DNA of 64,000 nucleotides from Actinobacteria bacterium UBA2272 (lineage in GTDB: Bacteria > Actinomycetota > Coriobacteriia > Anaerosomatales > Anaerosomataceae): NCBI GenBank assembly GCA_002347725.1, contig DDXA01000003.1, positions 434,001 through 498,000 on the forward strand. The letters are read 5' to 3'. This document shows positions 24,676-32,988 of this stretch, piece by piece (position 1 is the first letter of the stretch; each line of letters begins with the position of its first letter). A program made the translations under genes and the position numbers. A model generated the notes under the pieces. That model was given only the letters and a program-made list of their open reading frames with translations. It did not search any database and was not told the DNA's origin.

Positions 24676-25917
24676 CTACAGCATCGTCTCCCACCACTCT
24701 GCCAGGTGGTCGGCGTGGTGTCCTCGTACGAGCACGATGTGGTTGCCGAGCGGCGCGCGCAGCAGCTCGCTCACGTGCCCGCGGGACAGCACGATGTCCA
24801 CCTGCGTCCGGCAGAGGTTCTCGGCGTCGCCATTGGCGGTTATCTCGCCCTCGGCAAGCCACAGCGCGTCCATCATCGAGCCGCCGATGCGCACGAGCGT
24901 CACCGGCCCGAGCGGGATATCGCCCTGGATACCGACGCCGAGGCCGGACTCGAAGTGTGAGCGCAGCCGGTAGCGATCCACGAGACCGCGAGGCACCGTG
25001 CAGTGCGCAAGCTTGAGGGTATCGGCGCCCTCGTCGAGCTCGGCAGGGTTGGCCATCCAGGGGATCTCACCGGTCACCAGCGATGTCCACAGCAGCCCGA
25101 CGGTGCTCACCAGATCGCCTTCGCAGCCGGCGATCACGCCCGCGTCGGTGAGCGCCGAGAGCGCGAAGCACCCGGTGGTCTGCCGGTCGAGCACAAGATC
25201 GAAGCAACGCACCGTGAGCGCGTCGAGATCGTGGCGCTCCACGAGCGTCTCGAGGGCTGCGTGCACGCGCGCGACGTCGGTGAGCTCCTCGGCCGACGGC
25301 TCGGCCACGGCGTCCGCGTCACCGGACAGCGACGCCACGCCGTCGGCGGCCTTCTCGTCCGGCACCGTATCGATGGCGGTCTCGAGCTCCGAGAGCGGTA
25401 CCTGGACGACCTCGGGACCCCACACCTCGCGGACAGTCATCGCCTCGGGCATGCTCGCCACGAGCCAGTCGGACGGATCGCCGATCAAACCGATCCGCGT
25501 CGTGTGGAGGCGCCGCCACACATCCGCGTCGTGGAGCGCCGAATCGAGTGCGGCGAGTCCGGTGGCGTCGTCAGGCGAGCGGAGGAACACGATGCGCCCG
25601 CGCACCCCGTCTTGCTGGAGCCGGGCGAGGACCTCGAGCGCGGCCGGCAGTGAGTTGTTCCCGGGATGCGCGATCAGCACGACCGGCTCATCGGCGACCG
25701 ACTCCTGGCGCGCGACATACAGGTCGAGCACGACGCTCTCGGTCCCGCCCGTGGCTATCAGGAAGCACAGCTGATCGGGCCGGTCATAGTGCGCGAGGTC
25801 CCACCGCTCGCCGCCTGCCGCTTCGAGCGCCGCCATGTACTCCGCGACGACCTCCTCGACCTGCCCCGCACCCGCAAACGGCGGTACGACCGGCGTGAAC
25901 CCGAAGCGTGGCGACAT
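24676..25917 (-). CDS. L-fucose/L-arabinose isomerase-fold protein
   Basis: This 413-residue protein resembles the FucI/AraA fold. FLIATGGTESVVLDLY and VVLIAHPGNNSLPAALEVLA form its early Rossmann-like part, and its C-terminal half carries GCEGDLVSTVGLLWTSLVTG and a final HHADHLAEWWE. Related proteins are often called sugar isomerase or fucose isomerase-like but lack a proven substrate. GAGGAG lies before the ATG. It is a single gene, convergent with korB and divergent from the lipoprotein gene, so context gives no pathway. Confidence 0.65.
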   Translation of the reverse strand: MSPRFGFTPVVPPFAGAGQVEEVVAEYMAALEAAGGERWDLAHYDRPDQLCFLIATGGTESVVLDLYVARQESVADEPVVLIAHPGNNSLPAALEVLARLQQDGVRGRIVFLRSPDDATGLAALDSALHDADVWRRLHTTRIGLIGDPSDWLVASMPEAMTVREVWGPEVVQVPLSELETAIDTVPDEKAADGVASLSGDADAVAEPSAEELTDVARVHAALETLVERHDLDALTVRCFDLVLDRQTTGCFALSALTDAGVIAGCEGDLVSTVGLLWTSLVTGEIPWMANPAELDEGADTLKLAHCTVPRGLVDRYRLRSHFESGLGVGIQGDIPLGPVTLVRIGGSMMDALWLAEGEITANGDAENLCRTQVDIVLSRGHVSELLRAPLGNHIVLVRGHHADHLAEWWETML

Positions 25918-26022
25918 GACTCCTCCTCGGCAGTATCACCAAAGCCCGTGAAGCGGCCCGGCTTTTGCGGACTCGATACTGCTAGCGTACCCTTGAACAT
26001 CGGTCCCTACCACGGAGGTCTC

Positions 26023-27111
26023 GTGCGCCGAACGGCTCTGATGGTCCTCGCTTGTGCCGCGCTGGCAGTCACCGGCTGCGCCGTCGGCTTTCCGGCGAGC
26101 GTCGTCTACCCGTCGATCACGCCGGGCGTCGGCGAACCGCTCCTGATCGCGCATGAGTTCACGTTCGAAGGCGCGCCGGTCTCGATCACCGTGACGGTGG
26201 ACGGCGGACTGTACGCGGGGGCGTCGGCTGCCGAGAAGACGGTCACCCGCTTCGGCAACGCGCGCGAGAACGACTGGATCGAGGACTACTACCCGGCGTT
26301 CGTCAACGAGGAGCACCAGGAGCCCTTCTACACCGACGTGATCGCGGCCTTCCGGGCCGTGCGCGATGCCCGCGGCCTCGACGCGGACCGCTACGCCGAG
26401 TTGCTCACGGTGTTCGCGCAGTCGCTCACGTACCGCACGGACCCGGTGGACCTCTCGCCGAAGTTCCCGGTCGAGACGTTCGTCGAGGGCGACGGCGACT
26501 GCGACGACAAGACGCTACTCCTCGGCGCGCTCCTCGCGCGCGAGGGCTACGACGTGGCGATCCTGCTGTTCGAGCCCGAGGAGCATGTGGCCCTCAGCAT
26601 CCGCTCGGCCACCGGCGGGTATGCGGGTACGGGGTACGACTTCATCGAGACGACCGCACCGGCGTTCATCGGCATGGTGCCCGACTCGTTTGCGGGCGGC
26701 ATCACGCTCACGAGCACGCCGCGCGTCTTCCGCATCGACGGCGGCACCGCGGCGTTCGGCGCCGGCGCGCAGGTCGCGGCGATACTCGATGGCAGAGCGC
26801 AGGCGATAGCGGCGGGTCAGGCCCTCGCCTCCGAGGTCGAAGCCGCCGACTCGGCGTTGGCCGAGCTCGAACGTCAGGTCAGCGCCGCGCGCGCGGAACT
26901 CGACAGCCTCAAGAGCGCCGGCATGATCGCCGAGTACAACGCCCGCATCGATGCGTACAACGCGCTGGTCAGCAGCTACAACACGGCCGCATCGGAACGC
27001 AACGCGCTCGCGGAACGATACAACGCCCTGAGTGAGGTCGATCGGCTCGTGGTCGACGGCCTCGACGACCGCGTGGGTACGTACCAGCGAGTCATGGCGG
27101 CGCTGGACTAG
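26023..27111 (+). CDS. Lipoprotein with transglutaminase-like domain and coiled coil
   Basis: A lipoprotein signal (RRTALMVLACAALAVTGC) ends in lipobox VTGC, so the mature 344-residue protein is membrane-anchored outside. Residues about 115-230 look like a transglutaminase/cysteine-protease fold. The candidate catalytic Cys is in GDGDCDDKTLLLGALL and the His in EPEEHVALSI; a later Asp (YDFIETTAP) could complete a triad. The C-terminal 100 residues form a coiled coil rich in Ala, Glu, Asn and Tyr. The GTG at 26023 follows GGAGG. Substrate and partners are unknown. Confidence 0.72.
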   Translation: MRRTALMVLACAALAVTGCAVGFPASVVYPSITPGVGEPLLIAHEFTFEGAPVSITVTVDGGLYAGASAAEKTVTRFGNARENDWIEDYYPAFVNEEHQEPFYTDVIAAFRAVRDARGLDADRYAELLTVFAQSLTYRTDPVDLSPKFPVETFVEGDGDCDDKTLLLGALLAREGYDVAILLFEPEEHVALSIRSATGGYAGTGYDFIETTAPAFIGMVPDSFAGGITLTSTPRVFRIDGGTAAFGAGAQVAAILDGRAQAIAAGQALASEVEAADSALAELERQVSAARAELDSLKSAGMIAEYNARIDAYNALVSSYNTAASERNALAERYNALSEVDRLVVDGLDDRVGTYQRVMAALD

Positions 27112-27185
27112 AGCCACCACTTCACCGATTCTTCACGTGGTGTTCGGCACGAATTCACGGGGTCGCTCCATGCTCGGACCGACCC

Positions 27186-27200
27186 GGTGACACCGTCACC
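27186..27200. promoter_or_regulatory. Inverted repeat GGTGAC-ACC-GTCACC
   Basis: A perfect 6+3+6 inverted repeat lies 28 bases upstream of the NapH-like gene. A regulator-binding site is plausible, but the regulator is unknown. Confidence 0.35.
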
Positions 27201-27227
27201 CGCCTGAACCACCCGAATGGAGACCCC

Positions 27228-28451
27228 ATGGCCGAGAAGGCTCCTGCCGCTCCCCGCCGGAGAGCACGCACGGTCCGCTGGATCGTCCTGGCGGCAGTAC
27301 TCGTGTTCGTCACCGCACTCGGCATCGCCCACCAGCGACTCGGTGTCGGCAAGCCGGTCGGCGTGGACGCACTCTGCCCGTTCGGGGGGCTCGAGACGCT
27401 CGGCACGCTCGTCACCGGTGGTTTCCTCGTCCGGAGGATCGCGCTTTCGAGCGTGCTGCTCCTCGGCGCGACGGTTGGCACGGCAGTCGTGTTCCGCCGC
27501 GCCTTCTGCGGCCGCATCTGCCCGCTCGGCTTCCTCCAGGAGCTCGCCGGAACCGTCGGGCGGAAGGTCATCGGCAGGCGCCTTACCCTGCCCCGTGCCC
27601 TCGATCGCCCCGCGCGCCTTCTCAAGTACGTCGTGCTGGCAGCCATCCTGTGGCTCACATGGTCCGCGGCGGAACTCGTCATCCGGCCGTACGATCCCTG
27701 GGTGGCGTACAACCACCTCACCTCGGCGGACCTCTTCGCCGAGTTCGGTGTCGGCGTGGCCGTGCTCGCGATCGCACTTGCCGGATCGGTGGTCTACGAC
27801 CGCTTCTTCTGCAAGTACGCGTGCCCGATGGGGGCATTCCTCGGCCTCATCTCGAGGTTCAGCCTGTTCAAGGTCCGACGCGACGCCGAGACATGCATCG
27901 ACTGCAAGCTGTGCGACCGGGCCTGCCCCGTGGGCGTCGCGGTCTCGACGGCGCAGACCGTCACCGATCCCGAGTGCATCGACTGCGGCGAGTGCGTCAC
28001 TGCGTGCCCTGTCGAGGGCGCACTCGCTACCGGCGCGCGGACGGCCGGCACCACGCGCCGCCTCGGTCCGGTGGCCGTCGCGCTCGGCAGTGTTGCGCTG
28101 TTCGCCGCACTCGTGTTGGCTGCCACGGCATCCGGCAGCTTCGCATGGACGATGCCGACCCTCGCCGAGGAGACCGGCAGCGGAACCGACGGAGCGTCGT
28201 TCGACACGGCGCTCATCAAGGGCAGCACGACGATGGCCGAGGTCTCCGACGCCGCGGGCATCCCGCCCGAGGTCTTCACCCGGGTCTACGGCGTACCCGC
28301 AAGCGAGCAGACCGGGCAGCTCAAGGTGCTCAAGGACACCTACGGCTGCTCGCCGGGAGAGGTCCGCGCCTTCGTGGAGGCGTACCGGACCGACCCGGCT
28401 GTCGTGGACTCGTGGGTCCCCGGCACCGCGCACGCCGAGGAGGAGCATTAG
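27228..28451 (+). CDS. NapH/YccM-like membrane [4Fe-4S] protein
   Basis: The 407-residue membrane protein has five or six hydrophobic helices. The paired cysteine motifs RRAFCGRICPLGFLQE and FFCKYACPMGAF are typical of NapH- and YccM-type proteins. A two-cluster ferredoxin segment follows, CIDCKLCDRACPVGV and CIDCGECVTACPVEG. One more transmembrane helix and a periplasmic C-terminal helical region come last. Such proteins carry electrons between quinol or ferredoxin and periplasmic enzymes. The partner is unknown; the rubrerythrin and DJ-1 genes downstream suggest a redox-stress or maturation context. Confidence 0.83.
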   Translation: MAEKAPAAPRRRARTVRWIVLAAVLVFVTALGIAHQRLGVGKPVGVDALCPFGGLETLGTLVTGGFLVRRIALSSVLLLGATVGTAVVFRRAFCGRICPLGFLQELAGTVGRKVIGRRLTLPRALDRPARLLKYVVLAAILWLTWSAAELVIRPYDPWVAYNHLTSADLFAEFGVGVAVLAIALAGSVVYDRFFCKYACPMGAFLGLISRFSLFKVRRDAETCIDCKLCDRACPVGVAVSTAQTVTDPECIDCGECVTACPVEGALATGARTAGTTRRLGPVAVALGSVALFAALVLAATASGSFAWTMPTLAEETGSGTDGASFDTALIKGSTTMAEVSDAAGIPPEVFTRVYGVPASEQTGQLKVLKDTYGCSPGEVRAFVEAYRTDPAVVDSWVPGTAHAEEEH

Positions 28452-28499
28452 CCGCCTCGGGGTATCATCCGTACGTCAGCCGATGAACGGAGGTCCGGC

Positions 28500-29012
28500 G
28501 TGCCGCGCGTTCTCATGGTCATCGCACCCGAGATGTTTCGCGACGAGGAGTACGCCCACCCGAAGGCGGTGCTCGAGGGGCTGGGCGCGACCGTCGTGAC
28601 CGCCAGCACGCGGCCCGGTGAGTGCCGCGGCAAGCTCGGCATGATCGCCGAGGCCACGCTTTCGGTTGCCGACGCCAGCGCTGCGGACTATGCGGCCGTG
28701 GTGTTCGTCGGCGGAGGCGGCGCCGAGGTGCTCTTCGACGACCCGGCCGCGCACGCGCTTGCGCGCACCGCCCACGACCTCGGCCGCGTGGTGGCCGCGA
28801 TCTGTATCGCGCCGTCGATCCTCGCCCGGGCGGGCCTGCTCGAGGAGGTCAGAGTCACCGCGTTCCCGAGCCAGCACGACGATCTCGTCGCGCACGGTGC
28901 GCTGTGGACCGGTGCGCCGGTCGAAGTATCCGGTCCGTTCATCACCGCCAACGGGCCCGACGCCGCCCGCGACTTCGGCATGGCGATCGCCGACGCGCTC
29001 GGCCTGCCGTAG
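28500..29012 (+). CDS. DJ-1/PfpI family protein
   Basis: The 170-residue protein has the DJ-1/PfpI fold: MPRVLMVIAPEMFRDEEY at the start, VVFVGGGGAEVLF, then the nucleophile elbow AAICIAPSILARAG with the reactive Cys. The family includes stress proteins and deglycase- or amidase-like enzymes with disputed activity. It is the middle gene of a plus-strand triplet. A short GGAGG precedes the GTG start by about five bases. Confidence 0.85.
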   Translation: MPRVLMVIAPEMFRDEEYAHPKAVLEGLGATVVTASTRPGECRGKLGMIAEATLSVADASAADYAAVVFVGGGGAEVLFDDPAAHALARTAHDLGRVVAAICIAPSILARAGLLEEVRVTAFPSQHDDLVAHGALWTGAPVEVSGPFITANGPDAARDFGMAIADALGLP

Positions 29013-29041
29013 AGTCCCTGACACTCGAGGAAGGACGCACC

Positions 29042-29578
29042 ATGCAACTCCGAATCTACCGGTGCCGCATCTGCGGAGAGGTGTACCTCGGCTACGAAGC
29101 ACCCGGGAACTGCCCGTTTTGCGGTGCGCACGTGGAGTTCCTGGAACCCCCCGAGACGTACCCCGCCGACATCAACGACGTGCAGCTCACCGAGACCGAA
29201 CGCGCCGACCTCGAGAGCTCCATCGAACTTGAAACATCCAACTGCCGCTTCTACCTCGGCATGGCGCTACGCAAGGACAACGACGTCCTGAGCGCCACGT
29301 ACAAGCGTCTCGCCAAGGTCGAGGCCGAGCACTGCGAGCTGTTCTGCACACTCGCGCGCGTCGACGAGCCGGCCGATCTCATGACCCCGGGTGAGACGAC
29401 CGGGTCCTGGGCGAGCGACATAGAGGAGTCGCTCGTGCGCGAGAACCGCGCGGCAGGCCTGTACGCGACCTTCGCCGGGCGCGCCACCAACGACCGGCTG
29501 CGGGAGGTCTGGGAGGCGATCGCTGCCGTCGAGACCGATCACATCACGCTCGACGAACTCGCCAAGACGTACGTGTAG
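29042..29578 (+). CDS. Rubrerythrin with N-terminal rubredoxin domain
   Basis: Rubrerythrins reduce hydrogen peroxide in anaerobes using a diiron centre. Here the order is reversed: the rubredoxin domain is first (Cys8, Cys11, Cys24, Cys27 in CRICGEVYLGYEAPGNCPFC), then the ferritin-like four-helix domain with ExxH in EAEHCELF and ETDHITLDEL. At 178 residues it is about the usual length. AAGGA lies before the ATG. The reversed order occurs in several anaerobic lineages. It is the last gene of the DJ-1 cluster. Confidence 0.87.
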   Translation: MQLRIYRCRICGEVYLGYEAPGNCPFCGAHVEFLEPPETYPADINDVQLTETERADLESSIELETSNCRFYLGMALRKDNDVLSATYKRLAKVEAEHCELFCTLARVDEPADLMTPGETTGSWASDIEESLVRENRAAGLYATFAGRATNDRLREVWEAIAAVETDHITLDELAKTYV

Positions 29579-29588
29579 CGCGCCGCGA

Positions 29589-29616
29589 GGCGGCAGGAGC
29601 TACAGCTCCCGCCGCC
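29589..29616. terminator. Bidirectional hairpin between converging genes
   Basis: GGCGGCAGGAGCT pairs with AGCTCCCGCCGCC over 13 bases with one mismatch, with a two-base loop. It ends the plus-strand rubrerythrin transcript and overlaps the stop codon of the minus-strand permease. A T-tract is missing. Confidence 0.5.
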
Positions 29617-30367
29617 TGAAGACCAGTACCGCAGTGGCCACGAGCAGCGTGGTCAGGGCGAGCGTGCTGCCCACCGGCCAGCCGAGCGCAACGCTCTCCC
29701 CTATCACCAGCGCCGTCGGCGCCCCGAGCAGGCCGGCCGGAGAGTACTCCACCGCGGGAGCCCACAAAGTCGCGATGCCGATGGCGATGAAGCCGAGGAA
29801 GCCGAGCCCTGCCGCGCCTGCCTGCGAGTCCATCGCCGAGGAGAAGAGCTCCATGAGCGCGAGGAACATCAGACCGAGCGCGAGCCACGAACCGGTCGCC
29901 TGAACAAGCGGCGCCACCGGAGCCTCGGCGAAGATCGCGTACGTGAGTCCCCACGTGAGCAGGGCGCCAACCACGACGCTCGCGATCAGCAGCAGCGCCT
30001 GCGAGACGTACTTGGCGAGCACGAACGCGGTCCGCGACAGTGGCTTGGTCAGCACGAGCGCGGTCGTCCCCGCCCGCTTCTCGGCCGATACGATGCCGCC
30101 GAACATGATGATCACGGCGAAGAGCACGAGCTGCTGCAGGTTCTTGGTCCACTGCAGGTAGGCGTCAACGTAGGTGGGGTCCGGCAGCTGGATGACCATG
30201 CCGGTCTGCTCCGAGTTGACGAACGTGCCGAGAAGCTCGGGCGTGAACTTGGCCAGCGGCGGGCCGGAGAGCGCGAAGAAGAGCACGATGCCCGGGAGCA
30301 CCCAGATCCGCCACGTGCGGAGGATCTCGCGAAGTTCCTTGGCGAGGAACGCACGAAAGCCGCGCAT
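29600..30367 (-). CDS. ABC-2 type transporter permease
   Basis: The 255-residue protein has six predicted hydrophobic helices and the ABC-2 layout. A first helix (WVLPGIVLFFALSGPP) is followed by an extracellular stretch and then by SAEKRAGTTALVLTKPLSRTAFVLAKY, the cytoplasmic coupling region typical of this family. It overlaps the ATPase gene, whose TGA is shared with ATGA. The operon is ATPase, permease, plus three upstream genes. The exported substrate is unknown; a drug, peptide or lipid is possible. Confidence 0.85.
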   Translation of the reverse strand: MRGFRAFLAKELREILRTWRIWVLPGIVLFFALSGPPLAKFTPELLGTFVNSEQTGMVIQLPDPTYVDAYLQWTKNLQQLVLFAVIIMFGGIVSAEKRAGTTALVLTKPLSRTAFVLAKYVSQALLLIASVVVGALLTWGLTYAIFAEAPVAPLVQATGSWLALGLMFLALMELFSSAMDSQAGAAGLGFLGFIAIGIATLWAPAVEYSPAGLLGAPTALVIGESVALGWPVGSTLALTTLLVATAVLVFRRREL

Positions 30368-31293
30368 CACCGACCACCTCCCACAAGCTCGACGAAGACG
30401 TCTTCGAGCGAGACCTCGCCGGTCTCGAAGCGCGTGAGACCCGCCCCGGCGTCGGCCACGAGCGCCGGCACCGCGCGCCGCGCGAGATCGAGGTCCGCCA
30501 CGGTGATCTCGAGGAAGCCGTTCTCCTTGCGTGCGACGTCACTCGCCCACTGCTCGCCCGCCAGACGTTCGGCAAACGCATCCGCATCCCCGGTCACGCC
30601 CACCACGATGCGGCTCGTGGCGTAGCGCGCCTTGAGCTCGGCGATCGGCGCCTGCGTGACCACGCGGCCCTCGTGCAGGATCGCCACCTGGTCGCAGACC
30701 CGCTCCACGTCCGAGAGGATGTGCGTGGAGAAGAAGACGGTCGTGCGTCCGCCGAGCGAGGCGATCATGTCGAGCACCTCTTTGCGCCCGATCGGATCGA
30801 GCGCCGAGGTGGGCTCGTCGAGCATGAGGAGCTTCGGCGCGTTGACGAGCGCCTGGGCCACGCCGAGCCGCTGCTTCATGCCGCGTGAGTAGCCGCCGAC
30901 CTTGGTCGTGACGCCGGCGAGCCCCGCCAGATCGAGCAGCGCCTTCACGCGCTCCTCGAGCACGCTCCCGCCGAGACCGAAGAGACTGCCCGCGAAGCGC
31001 AGGAACTCGGGCGCCGTCATCCACTCGTAGTAGCCGGGCACGTCGGGCAGGAAGCCGATATCGGAGCGGACGTCGTTGGTGGCGGTCACGACGTCGCGGC
31101 CGAACACGCGCGCGGTCCCGTCGGTGGCGTGCGCCAGCCCGGTGAGGATGCGAAGCGTCGTGGTCTTCCCCGCTCCGTTGGGGCCGAGAAAGCCGAAGAC
31201 CGACCCGACGGGAACCTCAAGATCGACGCCGTCGAGTGCGCGCTTCTCGCCGTAGACCTTCGTGAGTCCGGTGATCTCGATGGCCGCCGTCAC
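30367..31293 (-). CDS. ABC transporter ATP-binding protein
   Basis: This 308-residue ATPase has Walker A GPNGAGKTTTLR near residue 39, the signature YSRGMKQRLGVAQAL, Walker B LLMLDEP and the switch His in VFFSTHILSDVERV. The C-terminal region after 215 is a typical extension of ABC-2 export ATPases (CcmA/DrrA type). It forms an exporter with the permease it overlaps by four bases. GTG start with GAGGG before it. Confidence 0.93.
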   Translation of the reverse strand: MTAAIEITGLTKVYGEKRALDGVDLEVPVGSVFGFLGPNGAGKTTTLRILTGLAHATDGTARVFGRDVVTATNDVRSDIGFLPDVPGYYEWMTAPEFLRFAGSLFGLGGSVLEERVKALLDLAGLAGVTTKVGGYSRGMKQRLGVAQALVNAPKLLMLDEPTSALDPIGRKEVLDMIASLGGRTTVFFSTHILSDVERVCDQVAILHEGRVVTQAPIAELKARYATSRIVVGVTGDADAFAERLAGEQWASDVARKENGFLEITVADLDLARRAVPALVADAGAGLTRFETGEVSLEDVFVELVGGGR

Positions 31294-31634
31294 GAACCCT
31301 CACCGTCCCGCGTCCCGTAGAGCACCTCGGCGGCACGTGTGGCACGATCCTCGGTTTGCGTCCCGCCGTCACGCGCGCCCGCTCCCGCGAGCGGGTCGTC
31401 CGCGGGTGCCGCGGTACGCCCGACGGCGAGGAAGATGATCGCACCGATCAGGTTCACGAACAGGATGATGATCACCCACGGCCACTTCTTGCCGAACACG
31501 AGCCGATCGTCGGGTGTGCGGAACAGTCGCACCAGCGCGTAGATCTCAACGCCCAGCTGCACCACGATGTACACCGCGAGCACGGCCTGCAGCCAGCCCG
31601 GTATCGATGACAACTCGTCGAACCCATTCATCAT
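31290..31634 (-). CDS. PLDc_N-type small membrane protein
   Basis: The 114-residue protein contains two transmembrane helices (AVLAVYIVVQLGVEIYALV and PWVIIILFVNLIGAIIFLAVG) separated by RTPDDRLVFGKKW. This is the phospholipase D nuclease N-terminal (PLDc_N) type domain that occurs as a free-standing protein in Gram-positive transporter operons. The C-terminal part is hydrophilic. Overlaps of four bases on both sides tie it to the ABC operon. Confidence 0.75.
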   Translation of the reverse strand: MMNGFDELSSIPGWLQAVLAVYIVVQLGVEIYALVRLFRTPDDRLVFGKKWPWVIIILFVNLIGAIIFLAVGRTAAPADDPLAGAGARDGGTQTEDRATRAAEVLYGTRDGEGS

Positions 31635-32527
31635 GCGTCTCCCTTCTCCTGTCCCAGGCTATCGCGCCACTCGGCACGCATCCCGAGACGCATCGGTACG
31701 TACAACAGCAGGAACGCGGCACAGAGCGCTCCCGCGATGATCCCCAACGCCCACACACCCGACCTGCCGCCATCGGCATCGACGATCGTCAGGCCGATGA
31801 TGCCGGCGCCGAGTACGGTCAGCAGGCCGAGTGCCGAGGCCGACAACACGCGGGTGCGTGTCGGCGTGCCACGGCGAAGGATGCGTGCGTAGGTCACCGC
31901 GACCGGGAGCACCGTGATCGCCACGAGGGCACCGAGCGCCAACCACTTCGGGGCCCAGTCATCGGGCGCACCTGACGACCCCCAGTGGACCGGCACCTCG
32001 GCGGGCAGCGACGCCCAGCTCGCGGCCACCGCGACGAGCGCGCCGAGTGCGAAGAGCGCGGGGACTGCGAGCGCGGCGCGCACGACGCCGTCCGGCACGC
32101 GCTCGTAGGACTCGTCGCCCGCGTCGTCCGGACGGATCAGGCCGAGCTTGACCGCCACTGCGCCGAAGTTGAACGTCCACCCGATGCCGAACAGCCGCGG
32201 CATGAAGATCCGCGGGTCGGCCGGGTTCCACATGCGCTCGGCCAGTCGCGTGGCGTTCGCACCCCGGAAGTCGTACGGCATGCCGAAGATGCGACCCTGC
32301 GGCTGCGGACCCTCCCGGTCGCCCGTGAGCGCGAGGCGGATGGCCTTGGCGTAGTTGTTCGGATAACCGAGGTCCTCGATGGCGGCAGCCTCGCCGCGCC
32401 GCTCGGCATCCGCGCGCAGCAGCGACTCGAGCTCGGCGAGCGCATCCTCACGGACGCGCGTCGGGACATCGGCAAGCGCGTCGCGGACGACAGCCACGTA
32501 CGCATCGATCGTGCGGACCTCATCCAC
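31631..32527 (-). CDS. HAAS/DUF1700-like plus DUF5808/SdpI-like membrane protein
   Basis: The 298-residue protein begins with a helical region (MDEVRTIDAYVAVVRDAL) of the type found in PadR-linked DUF1700 or HAAS proteins. Next comes IFGMPYDFRG and PRIFMPRLFGIGWTFNFGA, a DUF5808-like segment. Four or more transmembrane helices follow, with VPVHWGSSGAPDDWAPKW typical of SdpI/DUF1648. PadR-linked proteins of this type are thought to act with the transporter. Domain names are from memory. It overlaps the PadR gene by eight bases. Confidence 0.65.
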   Translation of the reverse strand: MDEVRTIDAYVAVVRDALADVPTRVREDALAELESLLRADAERRGEAAAIEDLGYPNNYAKAIRLALTGDREGPQPQGRIFGMPYDFRGANATRLAERMWNPADPRIFMPRLFGIGWTFNFGAVAVKLGLIRPDDAGDESYERVPDGVVRAALAVPALFALGALVAVAASWASLPAEVPVHWGSSGAPDDWAPKWLALGALVAITVLPVAVTYARILRRGTPTRTRVLSASALGLLTVLGAGIIGLTIVDADGGRSGVWALGIIAGALCAAFLLLYVPMRLGMRAEWRDSLGQEKGDA

Positions 32528-32870
32528 GGACGCTCACCTCCTTCAGCAGTGTATCGATGGCAGCGGACAGATCGCGCCACGACGCCGTCATCTCGGCGAG
32601 TTCGCGAGTGCCGGCTTTGGACAGCCGGTAGTACTTACGTGGCGGGCCGACGGGCGACTCCTTCCACGTAGTGTCCACGACTCCCGCCTTCTTGAGGCGG
32701 CTCAGCAGCGGATACACCGTGCCCGAAGTGGCCTCGAGGCCTGCGCGATCCGCGAGCCGGTCGACGATCTCTACGCCGTAGAGTTCCCCGTCGGCCAGCA
32801 GCGCGAGGATCACGAGTTCGAGCGCCCCCTTGCGGAACTGCGAGACGCGGCTATCGCGCTCGGTGGCCAT
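32520..32870 (-). CDS. PadR-family transcriptional regulator
   Basis: This 116-residue winged-helix repressor has FRKGALELVILALLADGELYG (helices 1-2) and TSGTVYPLLSRLKKAGVV (recognition helix and wing). The C-terminal dimer helix is short, as in group-2 PadR proteins such as LmrR. The ATG at 32870 is preceded by GGGG eight bases upstream; a TTG at 32891 is also in frame. It is the first gene of the ABC operon and its promoter carries an inverted repeat at 32910-32947, so it likely represses its own operon and is relieved by a toxic compound. Confidence 0.9.
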   Translation of the reverse strand: MATERDSRVSQFRKGALELVILALLADGELYGVEIVDRLADRAGLEATSGTVYPLLSRLKKAGVVDTTWKESPVGPPRKYYRLSKAGTRELAEMTASWRDLSAAIDTLLKEVSVRG

Positions 32871-32909
32871 CGATGTGTCCCCGCCCTTCAACCGTACTTG
32901 TATGACCTA

Positions 32910-32947
32910 CTACCTTGTACCACATGCTAGTTGGCGGTGCAAGGTAG
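32910..32947. promoter_or_regulatory. PadR operator overlapping the promoter
   Basis: Arms CTACCTTG (32910-32917) and CAAGGTAG (32940-32947) are perfect inverted repeats 22 bases apart. On the minus strand they cover the -35 (TTGCAC, 32937-32942) and the -10 (TACAAG, 32914-32919), which are 17 bases apart. Binding there would block RNA polymerase. This is what a self-repressing PadR operator should look like. Confidence 0.7.
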
Positions 32948-32988
32948 TGTTGCTACGAATCGATCCGTGGGGCGATGCCGTCCGGCGC

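Noticed and set aside
27114..27142. Possible hairpin CCACCAC/GTGGTG after the lipoprotein gene
   Set aside because: Six-base stem, large loop and no T-tract; too weak to call a terminator.
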